From Candidatus Woesearchaeota archaeon (lineage in GTDB: Archaea > Nanobdellota > Nanobdellia > Woesearchaeales > GW2011-AR9), in contig JACQNF010000005.1 of the NCBI GenBank assembly GCA_016203215.1, positions 1 through 7,191 on the forward strand: a DNA stretch of 7,191 bases, given 5' to 3'. Shown one piece after another: positions 1 through 5,001 of this stretch. Below the pieces are notes generated by a model, which was not told the origin of the DNA, ran no database searches, and saw only the letters and a program-made list of their open reading frames with translations. Numbering within the stretch: position 1 is the first letter of the stretch; each line of letters begins with the position of its first letter. The position numbers were made by a program, and so were the translations under genes.

Positions 1-131
1 CCCATGATCACGGGATGATTGAGGGTGAGCGACTTAAACCGCTTCATGTCCTCAGGCAAGTTCCAAGGGATTCCTCCTTGTTTTCCAATCACATCATTTT
101 CCGCAACGGCGGCGATAACAACAAGTTCCAT
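1..131 (-). CDS. folA: Dihydrofolate reductase, N-terminal part (cut by window edge)
   Basis: Dihydrofolate reductase reduces dihydrofolate to tetrahydrofolate with NADPH in the cytoplasm. It restores the cofactor that thymidylate synthase oxidises. Only the first 43 residues lie in the window. They carry the family's opening: a first strand (residues 3-10), the Met20-loop region ending in IPWNLPED (21-28), and the helix and strand ending in HPVIM (39-43). By comparison with E. coli DHFR, W23 matches W22 and D28 matches the catalytic acid D27. The ATG at 129-131 follows the thyA stop codon after a single base, and a GGAGGT ribosome-binding sequence lies inside the end of thyA (143-148). The two genes are therefore almost certainly one transcript. 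The rest of the gene, including the NADPH-binding part, is outside the window, so intactness cannot be judged. Confidence 0.93.
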   Translation of the reverse strand, partial: MELVVIAAVAENDVIGKQGGIPWNLPEDMKRFKSLTLNHPVIM

Positions 132-132
132 T

Positions 133-999
133 TTATACAGCAACCTCCATTTTTATCGGGGGATGAGGATCGTACTCCACCACCCGTGAATCTAAGTGTG
201 ACCACGCAAAAAGCGAAGTATACGACGATGTTTCAATGCGTGGAAGAGAACGAGGAGACCTCTCGAGTTGTACGCGGGCAGCAGGAACGTGATTCTCGTA
301 AATATGGACATCTGCTAAAAAACCAGTTAATGTTCCTTCCACGTGCCCCGTCTCTTTTGCCAGCAGATGAAGCAGCAAGCCATAACTTGCGATATTGAAC
401 GGCAACCCTAACATCGTGTCAACAGATCGTTGATTCCAAAGGAGGTTAAGCTTTCCTCCCGCGGCCGTAACTTGGAAACCATAGTGGCAGGCAGGCAGCG
501 CCATTTTTCCCAGATCCAATGGATTCCACGCACTCACCAGCATTCGCCGATCCCTCGGGTTTGTTTTCAAAGTCGTTACTAATCTGCTAAGCTGGTCGAT
601 GCCTTCACCCGCATAATCGTGGTTATATCCACGATACGGAGCACCGAAATGCCGCCACTGAAAGCCGTAGACCGGACCAAGATCGCGCTCTTCTTTCATC
701 CGTTGTTTTGATTCAAGATCATGCCCGTAAGGGACTTTCTCGGGACTGCACCATTCATCCCAAATATGATTCCCGTGTTCTTGAAGCCATCTTTTATCCG
801 TTTTTCCACTCAGAAAGAATTCTAATTCTGAAGCAACAAGACGGAAAGGGACGCGTTTTGTCGTCAATAATGGAAATCCCTTGCTCATGTCATGTTGGAA
901 CATCATCCCTGAAACGGTAAATGCATCTACTCCCGTACGAGTGGGAGTACGAATACCAGCGTCAAGAATGGTTTGAACAAGATTAAGATATGATTCCAT
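133..999 (-). CDS. thyA: Thymidylate synthase (ThyA type)
   Basis: ThyA methylates dUMP to dTMP with 5,10-methylenetetrahydrofolate, producing dihydrofolate. From the ATG at 999 the protein has 288 residues, slightly longer than E. coli ThyA (264). Visible family features are R21 in the phosphate-binding TRTG segment, the RR pair at 151-152 that contacts phosphate of the partner subunit, the nucleophile C171 in LPACHYGFQ, the [13 protein letters not shown] block (190-202) with D194 and N202, and HIYENH (232-237) with H232 and Y234. The extra length is an insertion around residues 84-108 in the small domain, a place where the family varies. The frame stays open to 1131, but the first 44 codons resemble no ThyA and would overlap both divergent promoters. 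The start at 999 has a GAGGT ribosome-binding site. The gene is cotranscribed with folA. Confidence 0.96.
   Translation of the reverse strand: MESYLNLVQTILDAGIRTPTRTGVDAFTVSGMMFQHDMSKGFPLLTTKRVPFRLVASELEFFLSGKTDKRWLQEHGNHIWDEWCSPEKVPYGHDLESKQRMKEERDLGPVYGFQWRHFGAPYRGYNHDYAGEGIDQLSRLVTTLKTNPRDRRMLVSAWNPLDLGKMALPACHYGFQVTAAGGKLNLLWNQRSVDTMLGLPFNIASYGLLLHLLAKETGHVEGTLTGFLADVHIYENHVPAARVQLERSPRSLPRIETSSYTSLFAWSHLDSRVVEYDPHPPIKMEVAV
143..148 (-). promoter_or_regulatory. Ribosome-binding site of folA inside the 3' end of thyA
   Basis: The minus strand reads GGAGGT, a full match to the Shine-Dalgarno consensus, 11 nt before the folA ATG. It lies within the last codons of thyA (the E and V of the terminal EVAV). 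It fixes the folA start at 131 and supports cotranslation from one message. Confidence 0.75.
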
Positions 1000-1007
1000 C
1001 AAAATGT

Positions 1008-1012
1008 ACCTC
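1008..1012 (-). promoter_or_regulatory. Ribosome-binding site of thyA
   Basis: The minus strand reads GAGGT 8 nt before the ATG at 999. This favours 999 over the upstream in-frame ATG at 1131. Together with the TATA-like box at 1036-1043 it implies a short leader of about 14 nt that just contains the site. Confidence 0.6.
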
Positions 1013-1035
1013 TTAGTCCAGGGAGGGACAATCCC

Positions 1036-1043
1036 GTTTAAAT
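1036..1043 (-). promoter_or_regulatory. Probable TATA box of thyA-folA
   Basis: The minus strand reads ATTTAAAC, a good archaeal TATA-box candidate. Archaeal transcription usually begins about 26-27 nt downstream of the box centre. That places the start near 1013, just upstream of the ribosome-binding site at 1008-1012. This is inferred from spacing only. Confidence 0.45.
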
Positions 1044-1068
1044 GATTTGTGGGAGTAGAGAAGAATGT

Positions 1069-1076
1069 TTTAAAAA
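1069..1076 (+). promoter_or_regulatory. Probable TATA box of the gene at 1099
   Basis: TTTAAAAA, followed by GAAA, is centred 26.5 nt before the ATG at 1099, so transcription should begin at or next to the start codon (a leaderless message). The same sequence TTTAAAAAGAAA lies at the identical distance from the ATG at 2664. It is divergent from the thyA box at 1036-1043, with about 33 bp between the centres. Confidence 0.55.
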
Positions 1077-1098
1077 GAAACTTTATCTTGGCAGAGGA

Positions 1099-1860
1099 AT
1101 GATGACCGTCAAGATCGTGAAAGTAAAGCATTCAGGAAAATCTGAAGCGAAAAAATTACGGTCGTACATCCACGAAGCCGATGTTTTTTCCCATGAAAAC
1201 GCAGCGATGACGGCAGAGAAGGCAGCAAGAAACGAATCCGAGTGGGAAGGAATACTCTCTTCGGGGATTTCAAGACGCCGGTTTCAAGAATTTCTCAGAT
1301 TAGTAGTACAACAGGAACCGAAAGAAACCGGGGAGTATTTGTTCACGATGTATGATCTGATGTTTCAGAGCAGAGTTGCAACGTGGTACCTCGAACGATT
1401 TTCCTCATCACAAGCAGAAGAAATCATGAAAAATGAGCTACAAGCAGATACGATCTACACAGACGCTGTCGAGTATTTTAGACAAGGAGATAATGATAAT
1501 TATCTCCGCTTTTTCAAACAAAGCCTTGAATTAAATGCATACACAATTGAACTCAGAGATAGAGAGATTGCCGGAAATCTAGAGATTGCAGAAGAAGCCA
1601 TCCGCGAGCAGATTCCACGACTGAGAACAAAAGATACTATTCATCTCGCGGCTATGGTGGGGGGGTTTCACCACCCCGAAAGGTATTCAAAAAAGCAAGT
1701 GGACGTTGTCACTGTAATGGAGCCGCCACAAGACATAGGAGATAGAATAAATCAGGCTATTCTCAAAGGAGAATCATTTGAATCGATGAAACCACTCCTT
1801 TTGGAATACGGGCGTTCAAAACTGTCTACAGAGCCAAGAGCATCGAGAAAACGAAGATAA
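1099..1860 (+). CDS. Unknown protein, possible TraB/Tiki/EreA-like fold
   Basis: The product has 253 residues from the ATG at 1099 and no signal peptide or membrane segment. I do not recognise a named family. Its pattern recalls the TraB/PrgY-Tiki-erythromycin esterase group: an early strand ending in H (VKIVKVKH, H11), a helix, then a strand and acid (EADVFSHE, E33), a long helical middle (about 45-150), ELRDREIAGN (151-160), and a strand plus IHLAAMVGGFHH (181-192). Members of that group pair an early His/Glu with a late RD-x-x-A segment followed by a strand and G-x-H. The function and even the reaction remain unknown. The C-terminus (about 238-253) is basic and probably unstructured. A longer frame begins at 1042, but 1099 has a TATA-like box at exactly leaderless distance; a second ATG follows at 1102. 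The gene converges on the DUF167 gene with only 2 nt between their stop codons. Confidence 0.8.
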   Translation: MMTVKIVKVKHSGKSEAKKLRSYIHEADVFSHENAAMTAEKAARNESEWEGILSSGISRRRFQEFLRLVVQQEPKETGEYLFTMYDLMFQSRVATWYLERFSSSQAEEIMKNELQADTIYTDAVEYFRQGDNDNYLRFFKQSLELNAYTIELRDREIAGNLEIAEEAIREQIPRLRTKDTIHLAAMVGGFHHPERYSKKQVDVVTVMEPPQDIGDRINQAILKGESFESMKPLLLEYGRSKLSTEPRASRKRR

Positions 1861-1862
1861 AT

Positions 1863-2099
1863 CTACCGCACAATCCTCATCACTTTCTCACGGCTGGTCA
1901 ACCCAGACATAATCTCCACCACAAGACCATATTCTTTCTTAAAGAACTTGATCAGCTCCATATTCGCTTTATTCTTCTCCGGCGGGGAGCGGAGATACAA
2001 CTTTAACACGCCGTTGATTTCTTTCAATTCCGTCCTGCCAGAATGAGGGATGACTTTTAGAGAGAAAGTTTCGCCATGCCGAAGAATGATATCTTTCAT
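1863..2099 (-). CDS. DUF167 (YggU-like) small conserved protein
   Basis: This 78-residue protein belongs to the DUF167/YggU family, small alpha/beta proteins of unknown function found in bacteria, archaea and eukaryotes. Visible signature elements are the strand LKVIPHSGRTELKEI (14-28), GVLKLYLRSPPEKNKAN (30-46) matching the family's LKV-x-APP-x-x-GKAN core, a helix (47-56), and the final strand with SGLTSREKVMRI (65-76) matching SG-x-x-S/T-R-x-K. The usual glycine before KAN is replaced by N43. It is a little shorter than the usual 90-100 residues because the N-terminus is brief. It lies 37 nt downstream of the VOC gene on the same strand, with no strong ribosome-binding site before its ATG, and is likely cotranscribed with it. 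The pairing does not reveal a function. Confidence 0.88.
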   Translation of the reverse strand: MKDIILRHGETFSLKVIPHSGRTELKEINGVLKLYLRSPPEKNKANMELIKFFKKEYGLVVEIMSGLTSREKVMRIVR

Positions 2100-2136
2100 G
2101 GGGTATTATCTCTATCACGTGCAATGATCGTGAGGC

Positions 2137-2562
2137 CTATTTCCTCTTCTTCATCTCAGGAGGCATTTTGCTCTCATCAGCAGAAAAGACTTCCCAGACG
2201 TGGCCGTCAGGATCTTCAAATGCTCTCGCATACATCCACCCATGATCTTGCGCTTGGCGATACTCTTTCCCGCCAGCGTTGACTACCTTCTCGATCATCT
2301 CGTCGACGGCATCTCTGCTTTCGACGTTCAGCGCAGTGAGAACTTCCGTACTCTGCCGAGCATTAGAGATTGTTTTATGAGGGATAAAGATCGTAAAGAA
2401 TTTCTCCTGTAAGAGCATTGCATACATGTTTTTTCCGAGGATAAGACAGGCAGCCTTTTCGTCCGTGAATTGGGGATTAAATGCAAAGCCCAAGGAGGAA
2501 AAGAACTTTTTTGTTTTAGTCAGCTCTTTCACAGGGAGGTTAACAAAGATTTGGTTAATCAT
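2137..2562 (-). CDS. VOC family protein (COG3607-like, glyoxalase/bleomycin-resistance fold)
   Basis: This 141-residue cytoplasmic protein has the vicinal oxygen chelate fold, with two beta-alpha-beta-beta-beta modules. The first module starts at IFVNLPVKELTKTKKFFSSLGF (5-26), followed by NPQFTDEKAACLIL (29-42) and MYAMLLQEKFF (46-56). The second starts at STEVLTALNVESRDAVDEMIEKVVNAGG (71-98) and ends with RAFEDPDGHVWEVFSAD (113-129), where E124 sits at the usual C-terminal metal-ligand position. The sequence closely resembles proteins often annotated as predicted lactoylglutathione lyases, but the substrate of that subgroup is not established and I see no proof of glyoxalase activity. The basic tail (132-141) is short. 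The start at 2562 is supported by a TTTAATAA box centred 26.5 nt upstream, again suggesting a leaderless message. The family is common in bacteria, so transfer is possible. Confidence 0.9.
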   Translation of the reverse strand: MINQIFVNLPVKELTKTKKFFSSLGFAFNPQFTDEKAACLILGKNMYAMLLQEKFFTIFIPHKTISNARQSTEVLTALNVESRDAVDEMIEKVVNAGGKEYRQAQDHGWMYARAFEDPDGHVWEVFSADESKMPPEMKKRK

Positions 2563-2584
2563 AACGATTGTTGAGGAGGACGGG

Positions 2585-2592
2585 TTATTAAA
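2585..2592 (-). promoter_or_regulatory. Probable TATA box of the VOC-DUF167 unit
   Basis: The minus strand reads TTTAATAA, centred 26.5 nt before the ATG at 2562. There is no ribosome-binding site in front of that ATG, so the message is probably leaderless. It is divergent from the box at 2634-2641. Confidence 0.5.
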
Positions 2593-2633
2593 GTTTCTGT
2601 AAAAGAGAGTTACTCCTTTTTAGGGGAGGAACA

Positions 2634-2641
2634 TTTAAAAA
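2634..2641 (+). promoter_or_regulatory. Probable TATA box of the small membrane protein gene
   Basis: TTTAAAAA is preceded by a purine-rich GGAACA that could act as the TFB-recognition element. It is centred 26.5 nt before the ATG at 2664. The 22-nt gap between box and ATG is the same as for the gene at 1099. The message is probably leaderless. Confidence 0.6.
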
Positions 2642-2663
2642 GAAAAGACAGCCTCTGCTAAGA

Positions 2664-3044
2664 ATGACATTAGACACTCAAATCAAGAAACTATTGATAG
2701 GAGCAGCAATTGCAGGAGCTTCCGCGATGGGGTACGTCGCTGGCAGAATACAAGGATTATCTGCTGAAACCATAATTACCCTGTATAGAGGACCAAGATA
2801 CTATGGAGAACCTAGTGACTGGCGATGGGGAGGCACAAAGTATATCCTTGAGATTCAAAAACCAGAATTTCTTTCAACTCCTGATCTCTTTACAGGGTTT
2901 ATCAATGAACAAGACGTACACTCACGAGAGACATTTATTCACACTAAAAGATATTTAGAAGGATTACTGCCCGAAACTCGGGAACTCGAAGAAAAAGAAA
3001 TAGAAGAAATCATTCATCCACCACTAGGGGAAGAGAAATACTAA
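2664..3044 (+). CDS. Small single-span membrane protein of unknown function
   Basis: I do not recognise this 126-residue protein. Residues 9-28 form a hydrophobic, small-residue-rich segment (LLIGAAIAGASAMGYVAGRI) that fits a membrane anchor or uncleaved signal sequence and contains a glycine-spaced packing pattern. The N-terminus has two lysines just before it. The remainder is soluble: a Tyr/Trp/Gly-rich stretch (40-62), a middle region with likely strands, and a strongly acidic helical end (105-117, rich in Glu) before a proline-containing tail. By the positive-inside rule the short N-terminus would be cytoplasmic and the acidic domain outside, but arginine after the segment makes this uncertain. 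The gene stands alone, with its own promoter at 2634-2641. No neighbour suggests a role. Confidence 0.72.
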   Translation: MTLDTQIKKLLIGAAIAGASAMGYVAGRIQGLSAETIITLYRGPRYYGEPSDWRWGGTKYILEIQKPEFLSTPDLFTGFINEQDVHSRETFIHTKRYLEGLLPETRELEEKEIEEIIHPPLGEEKY

Positions 3045-3107
3045 TCGCGATAAATAGCCAAACGCTACCAAAAAAGGAAGCTAATTTGAAAATGACAACT
3101 TAGGATG

Positions 3108-3125
3108 TTGATAGAAACGTATCAA
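3108..3125. repeat. Perfect inverted repeat upstream of tgt
   Basis: TTGATA-GAAACG-TATCAA has two exact 6-base arms around a 6-base spacer. It lies 63 nt after the stop of the membrane protein gene and about 40 bases before the tgt TATA-like box. It could be an operator for a dimeric regulator of tgt or a weak RNA hairpin at the end of the upstream message. No T-run follows it directly. Confidence 0.35.
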
Positions 3126-3163
3126 TTTCCCAAGATTTCTCAATCACTTTTTCCGCCATCCCT

Positions 3164-3172
3164 TTTTTAAAA
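3164..3172 (+). promoter_or_regulatory. Probable TATA box of tgt
   Basis: A T-run passing into an A-run (TTTTTAAAA) is centred 26 nt before the ATG at 3194. No ribosome-binding site is seen before that ATG. The message is probably leaderless, as for the other first genes here. Confidence 0.45.
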
Positions 3173-3193
3173 TATCCTCATTTTGAACACACG

Positions 3194-4324
3194 ATGAACA
3201 AATTTAGAGTCACACATCAGGACGGAAATGCCCGCGTCGCAGAACTCAAAACTGCACATGGCATCATTGAAACACCTTTCTTCATGCCTGCAGCGACGAA
3301 AGCGACAGGCAAAATCATCACCACCGACGACTATCAGAGTCTGGGGATAGAAGTGTCTACGTCTGCGCTCATTGCCAACGCTCTCATCCTCAGCCTTCAG
3401 CCGGGAGCAAGCACGATCGCCAAAGCCGGCGGACTGCATCGATTCATGAACTTTCCCGGCGTGATTTTCACGGACTGCGGCGGATTTCAAATGTCACGCA
3501 GCATCTTCGATACGAAGAGCAGGAAAGGGATCCATTTCCGGAATCCCTACGACAACAGCAAGGTTGTTCTCACCCCCAAAAAAATCATGGAAATAGAACT
3601 TGATCTCGGCAGCGACGTCGCGATGATGCTTGATGATATGTCGGGATGGGGTGCGACGCGAGAAGAAGCAGAAAGGGCAATGACGAATACACACCGCTGG
3701 GGTGAAGAGAGCTTGAAACACCACCGCGCACTGAAACAGAATCACCGCCATCACCAACAACTTCTCTTTGGAATCGTACAAGGGAATTTCTATCCTGATC
3801 TACGGGAACAGAGCGCTAAGTTCATCAATACGCTTGATTTCGATGGAATTGCCATCGGCGGTGTGGCGATCGGTGAACCGAAAGAAGAGATGTACCGCGC
3901 TGTTGACGCTGCTCTTCCTCATCTCACGCAGATTAAACCGCGCTACGTCATGGGTGTCGGAAGTCCTGAAGAACTATTAGAATTAATTGGACGCGGGATC
4001 GACTGCTTTGATTCCGTCTATCCTTCGCAAGTCGCCCGCCACCATACGCTCTTTACCTCGAATGGGAAAATAAGCATCGACCGGAAAGAATATCAACATG
4101 ATTTCACGCCGATTGACGAGGGTTGCCAATGTCACACGTGCCAACATTATACCAAAGCATACCTCTATCATCTTTGCAAAGTCAAGGAGCCAATTGCCAA
4201 GAGACTGAAAACAATCCATAACCTTTACTTCATCCAGAGACTGATGAATGATGCACGAGAAGCAATCAAAGGAAAACGATTTTTGCAATTCAAGGATGAA
4301 TTTGTAGAACGATGGAAAGGATGA
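3194..4324 (+). CDS. tgt: tRNA-guanine transglycosylase, bacterial-type architecture
   Basis: Tgt exchanges a guanine in tRNA for a 7-deazaguanine base. At 376 residues it has the length of bacterial queuosine-type Tgt (about 370) and lacks the long C-terminal domains, including PUA, of archaeosine-type TgtA. Compared with the Zymomonas enzyme, D94 in TDCGGFQ matches D102, D147 matches D156, Q196 in IVQG matches Q203, GGVAIGEP (222-229) matches the GGLAVGE loop, and D273 in FDSVYP matches nucleophile D280. C311, C313, C316 and H342 match the zinc ligands with exact spacing (38 residues from nucleophile to first Cys, 26 from last Cys to His). Oddities are NALIL (62-66) where bacteria have NTYHL, and DDMSGW (147-152) where they have DEC. 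The substrate (preQ1, queuine or preQ0) and target position are therefore uncertain. It is a single-gene unit with no queuosine-synthesis neighbours. Confidence 0.93.
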   Translation: MNKFRVTHQDGNARVAELKTAHGIIETPFFMPAATKATGKIITTDDYQSLGIEVSTSALIANALILSLQPGASTIAKAGGLHRFMNFPGVIFTDCGGFQMSRSIFDTKSRKGIHFRNPYDNSKVVLTPKKIMEIELDLGSDVAMMLDDMSGWGATREEAERAMTNTHRWGEESLKHHRALKQNHRHHQQLLFGIVQGNFYPDLREQSAKFINTLDFDGIAIGGVAIGEPKEEMYRAVDAALPHLTQIKPRYVMGVGSPEELLELIGRGIDCFDSVYPSQVARHHTLFTSNGKISIDRKEYQHDFTPIDEGCQCHTCQHYTKAYLYHLCKVKEPIAKRLKTIHNLYFIQRLMNDAREAIKGKRFLQFKDEFVERWKG

Positions 4325-4331
4325 TGTGGTT

Positions 4332-4353
4332 GAATTTTTCCGTTTCTATTTAT
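4332..4353 (+). terminator. Possible T-rich terminator of tgt
   Basis: Right after the tgt stop codon the plus strand carries TTTTT (4335-4339) and further T-rich sequence (TTTCTATTTAT). Archaeal termination commonly needs only such runs. It overlaps the end of the convergent gene. Confidence 0.3.
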
Positions 4354-4948
4354 CCTCAAAGTCGCTATAGAAACAATTTTCAATACGAGTACCCGAAGAA
4401 AAAGCAGTTTCATTCTCCGCGATGACTCGTTCAAGAGTAGCTATTAGCTGATCAGTTTTACGATGCGTTTTATTGAAATCAACGACACCGGTCTTGCTCA
4501 CTTTCTTGGATTGAGCCATTGCTCTCAGCAAATGATATTCAGCATTCATATATTTTGAGACCAACGAACGCGTCAATTCCGAGGGAGATCCTTGACGAAA
4601 ACAGTATTGGAGGTAGTCAAAAGAAAGACGGTCCTTCCAATTCGTAAATTGGAGAACTGCTACAGACCCAGGATAATACGTTTGTGGTCCGCCATACCGT
4701 GTTCTTGAACGAGAAAAGAGTTCTGCATGGTCAAGATTTGTTGGGTAATAGACAAAGACGGTAGAGAACATTCCATAAGGGAGTGGTCTCGCATCTTCAG
4801 CAATACAGAAGCGTTCTTGACGATCGATAATTGTAATGGGCAAGAGGGTCAAATTACCAAGGATATGTGGATGGTCAGTAATTTCCCCATTCTCCCGCAA
4901 TTCAGCGATGTATTCTCGTACTGAGATGGTGCGTTGGTTTTGGGTCAT
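4346..4948 (-). CDS. Orphan protein of unknown function
   Basis: I do not recognise this 200-residue protein. It has no signal peptide or membrane segment. The first half (about 28-102) looks strand-rich: hydrophobic segments around LTLLPITII (33-41), RFCIAED (46-52), MFSTVFVYYP (60-69) and SVAVLQF (95-101), separated by loops with GGPQTYYPG (86-94). The second half is helical, with aromatic-rich DRLSFDYLQYCF (106-117), then helices at about 123-147 and 163-180. Codon use is ordinary, and no shadow frame of similar length exists in this stretch. No ribosome-binding site precedes the ATG at 4948. An AT-rich stretch (4973-4987) could hold a promoter. It is convergent with tgt, 21 nt away, and lies 53 nt downstream of the metallophosphoesterase on the same strand. 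Confidence 0.75.
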   Translation of the reverse strand: MTQNQRTISVREYIAELRENGEITDHPHILGNLTLLPITIIDRQERFCIAEDARPLPYGMFSTVFVYYPTNLDHAELFSRSRTRYGGPQTYYPGSVAVLQFTNWKDRLSFDYLQYCFRQGSPSELTRSLVSKYMNAEYHLLRAMAQSKKVSKTGVVDFNKTHRKTDQLIATLERVIAENETAFSSGTRIENCFYSDFEDK

Positions 4949-4979
4949 GGAAGTTACATGTTCAATGGTGAGTATTCAA

Positions 4980-5001
4980 ATAAAACAATCCTTGTCAAAA
5001 A
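4980..5001 (-). terminator. Possible T-rich terminator after the metallophosphoesterase
   Basis: On the minus strand TTTTT (4997-5001) follows the stop codon directly, and TTTTATTT comes shortly after. This suits archaeal T-run termination. The second T-rich part could instead belong to the promoter of the next gene. Confidence 0.3.

Noticed and set aside
15..398. 127-codon plus-strand frame opposite folA and thyA
   Set aside because: It is antisense to two confidently identified genes and its product has no recognisable features.
1042..1098. Longer start of the TraB/Tiki-like gene at 1042
   Set aside because: The first 19 residues look non-coding, the ATG overlaps the thyA TATA-like box, and the TTTAAAAA box at 1069-1076 would lie inside the gene while sitting at exact leaderless distance from 1099.
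1000..1131. N-terminal extension of thyA to an in-frame ATG at 1131
   Set aside because: The extra 44 residues resemble no ThyA, cover both divergent promoters and the start of the opposite gene, and the ATG at 999 has its own ribosome-binding site and the family's usual beginning.
2115..2133. TCACG...CGTGA inverted repeat between the VOC and DUF167 genes
   Set aside because: Five-base arms with a nine-base spacer are expected by chance, and there is no promoter or T-run beside it.
2612..2628. CTCC...GGAG near-palindrome between the divergent promoters at 2585-2641
   Set aside because: Only four paired bases on each side, with no symmetric extension; not convincing as an operator.
3045..3193. 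Possible tRNA or small structured RNA in the gap before tgt
   Set aside because: No cloverleaf, T-loop consensus or paired arms beyond the 6-base inverted repeat at 3108-3125 could be found.
3167..4288. Several 95-107 residue minus-strand frames opposite tgt, and similar frames opposite thyA, rps7, rps12 and the phosphoesterase
   Set aside because: They are antisense shadows of well-identified genes. Their products lack recognisable motifs.
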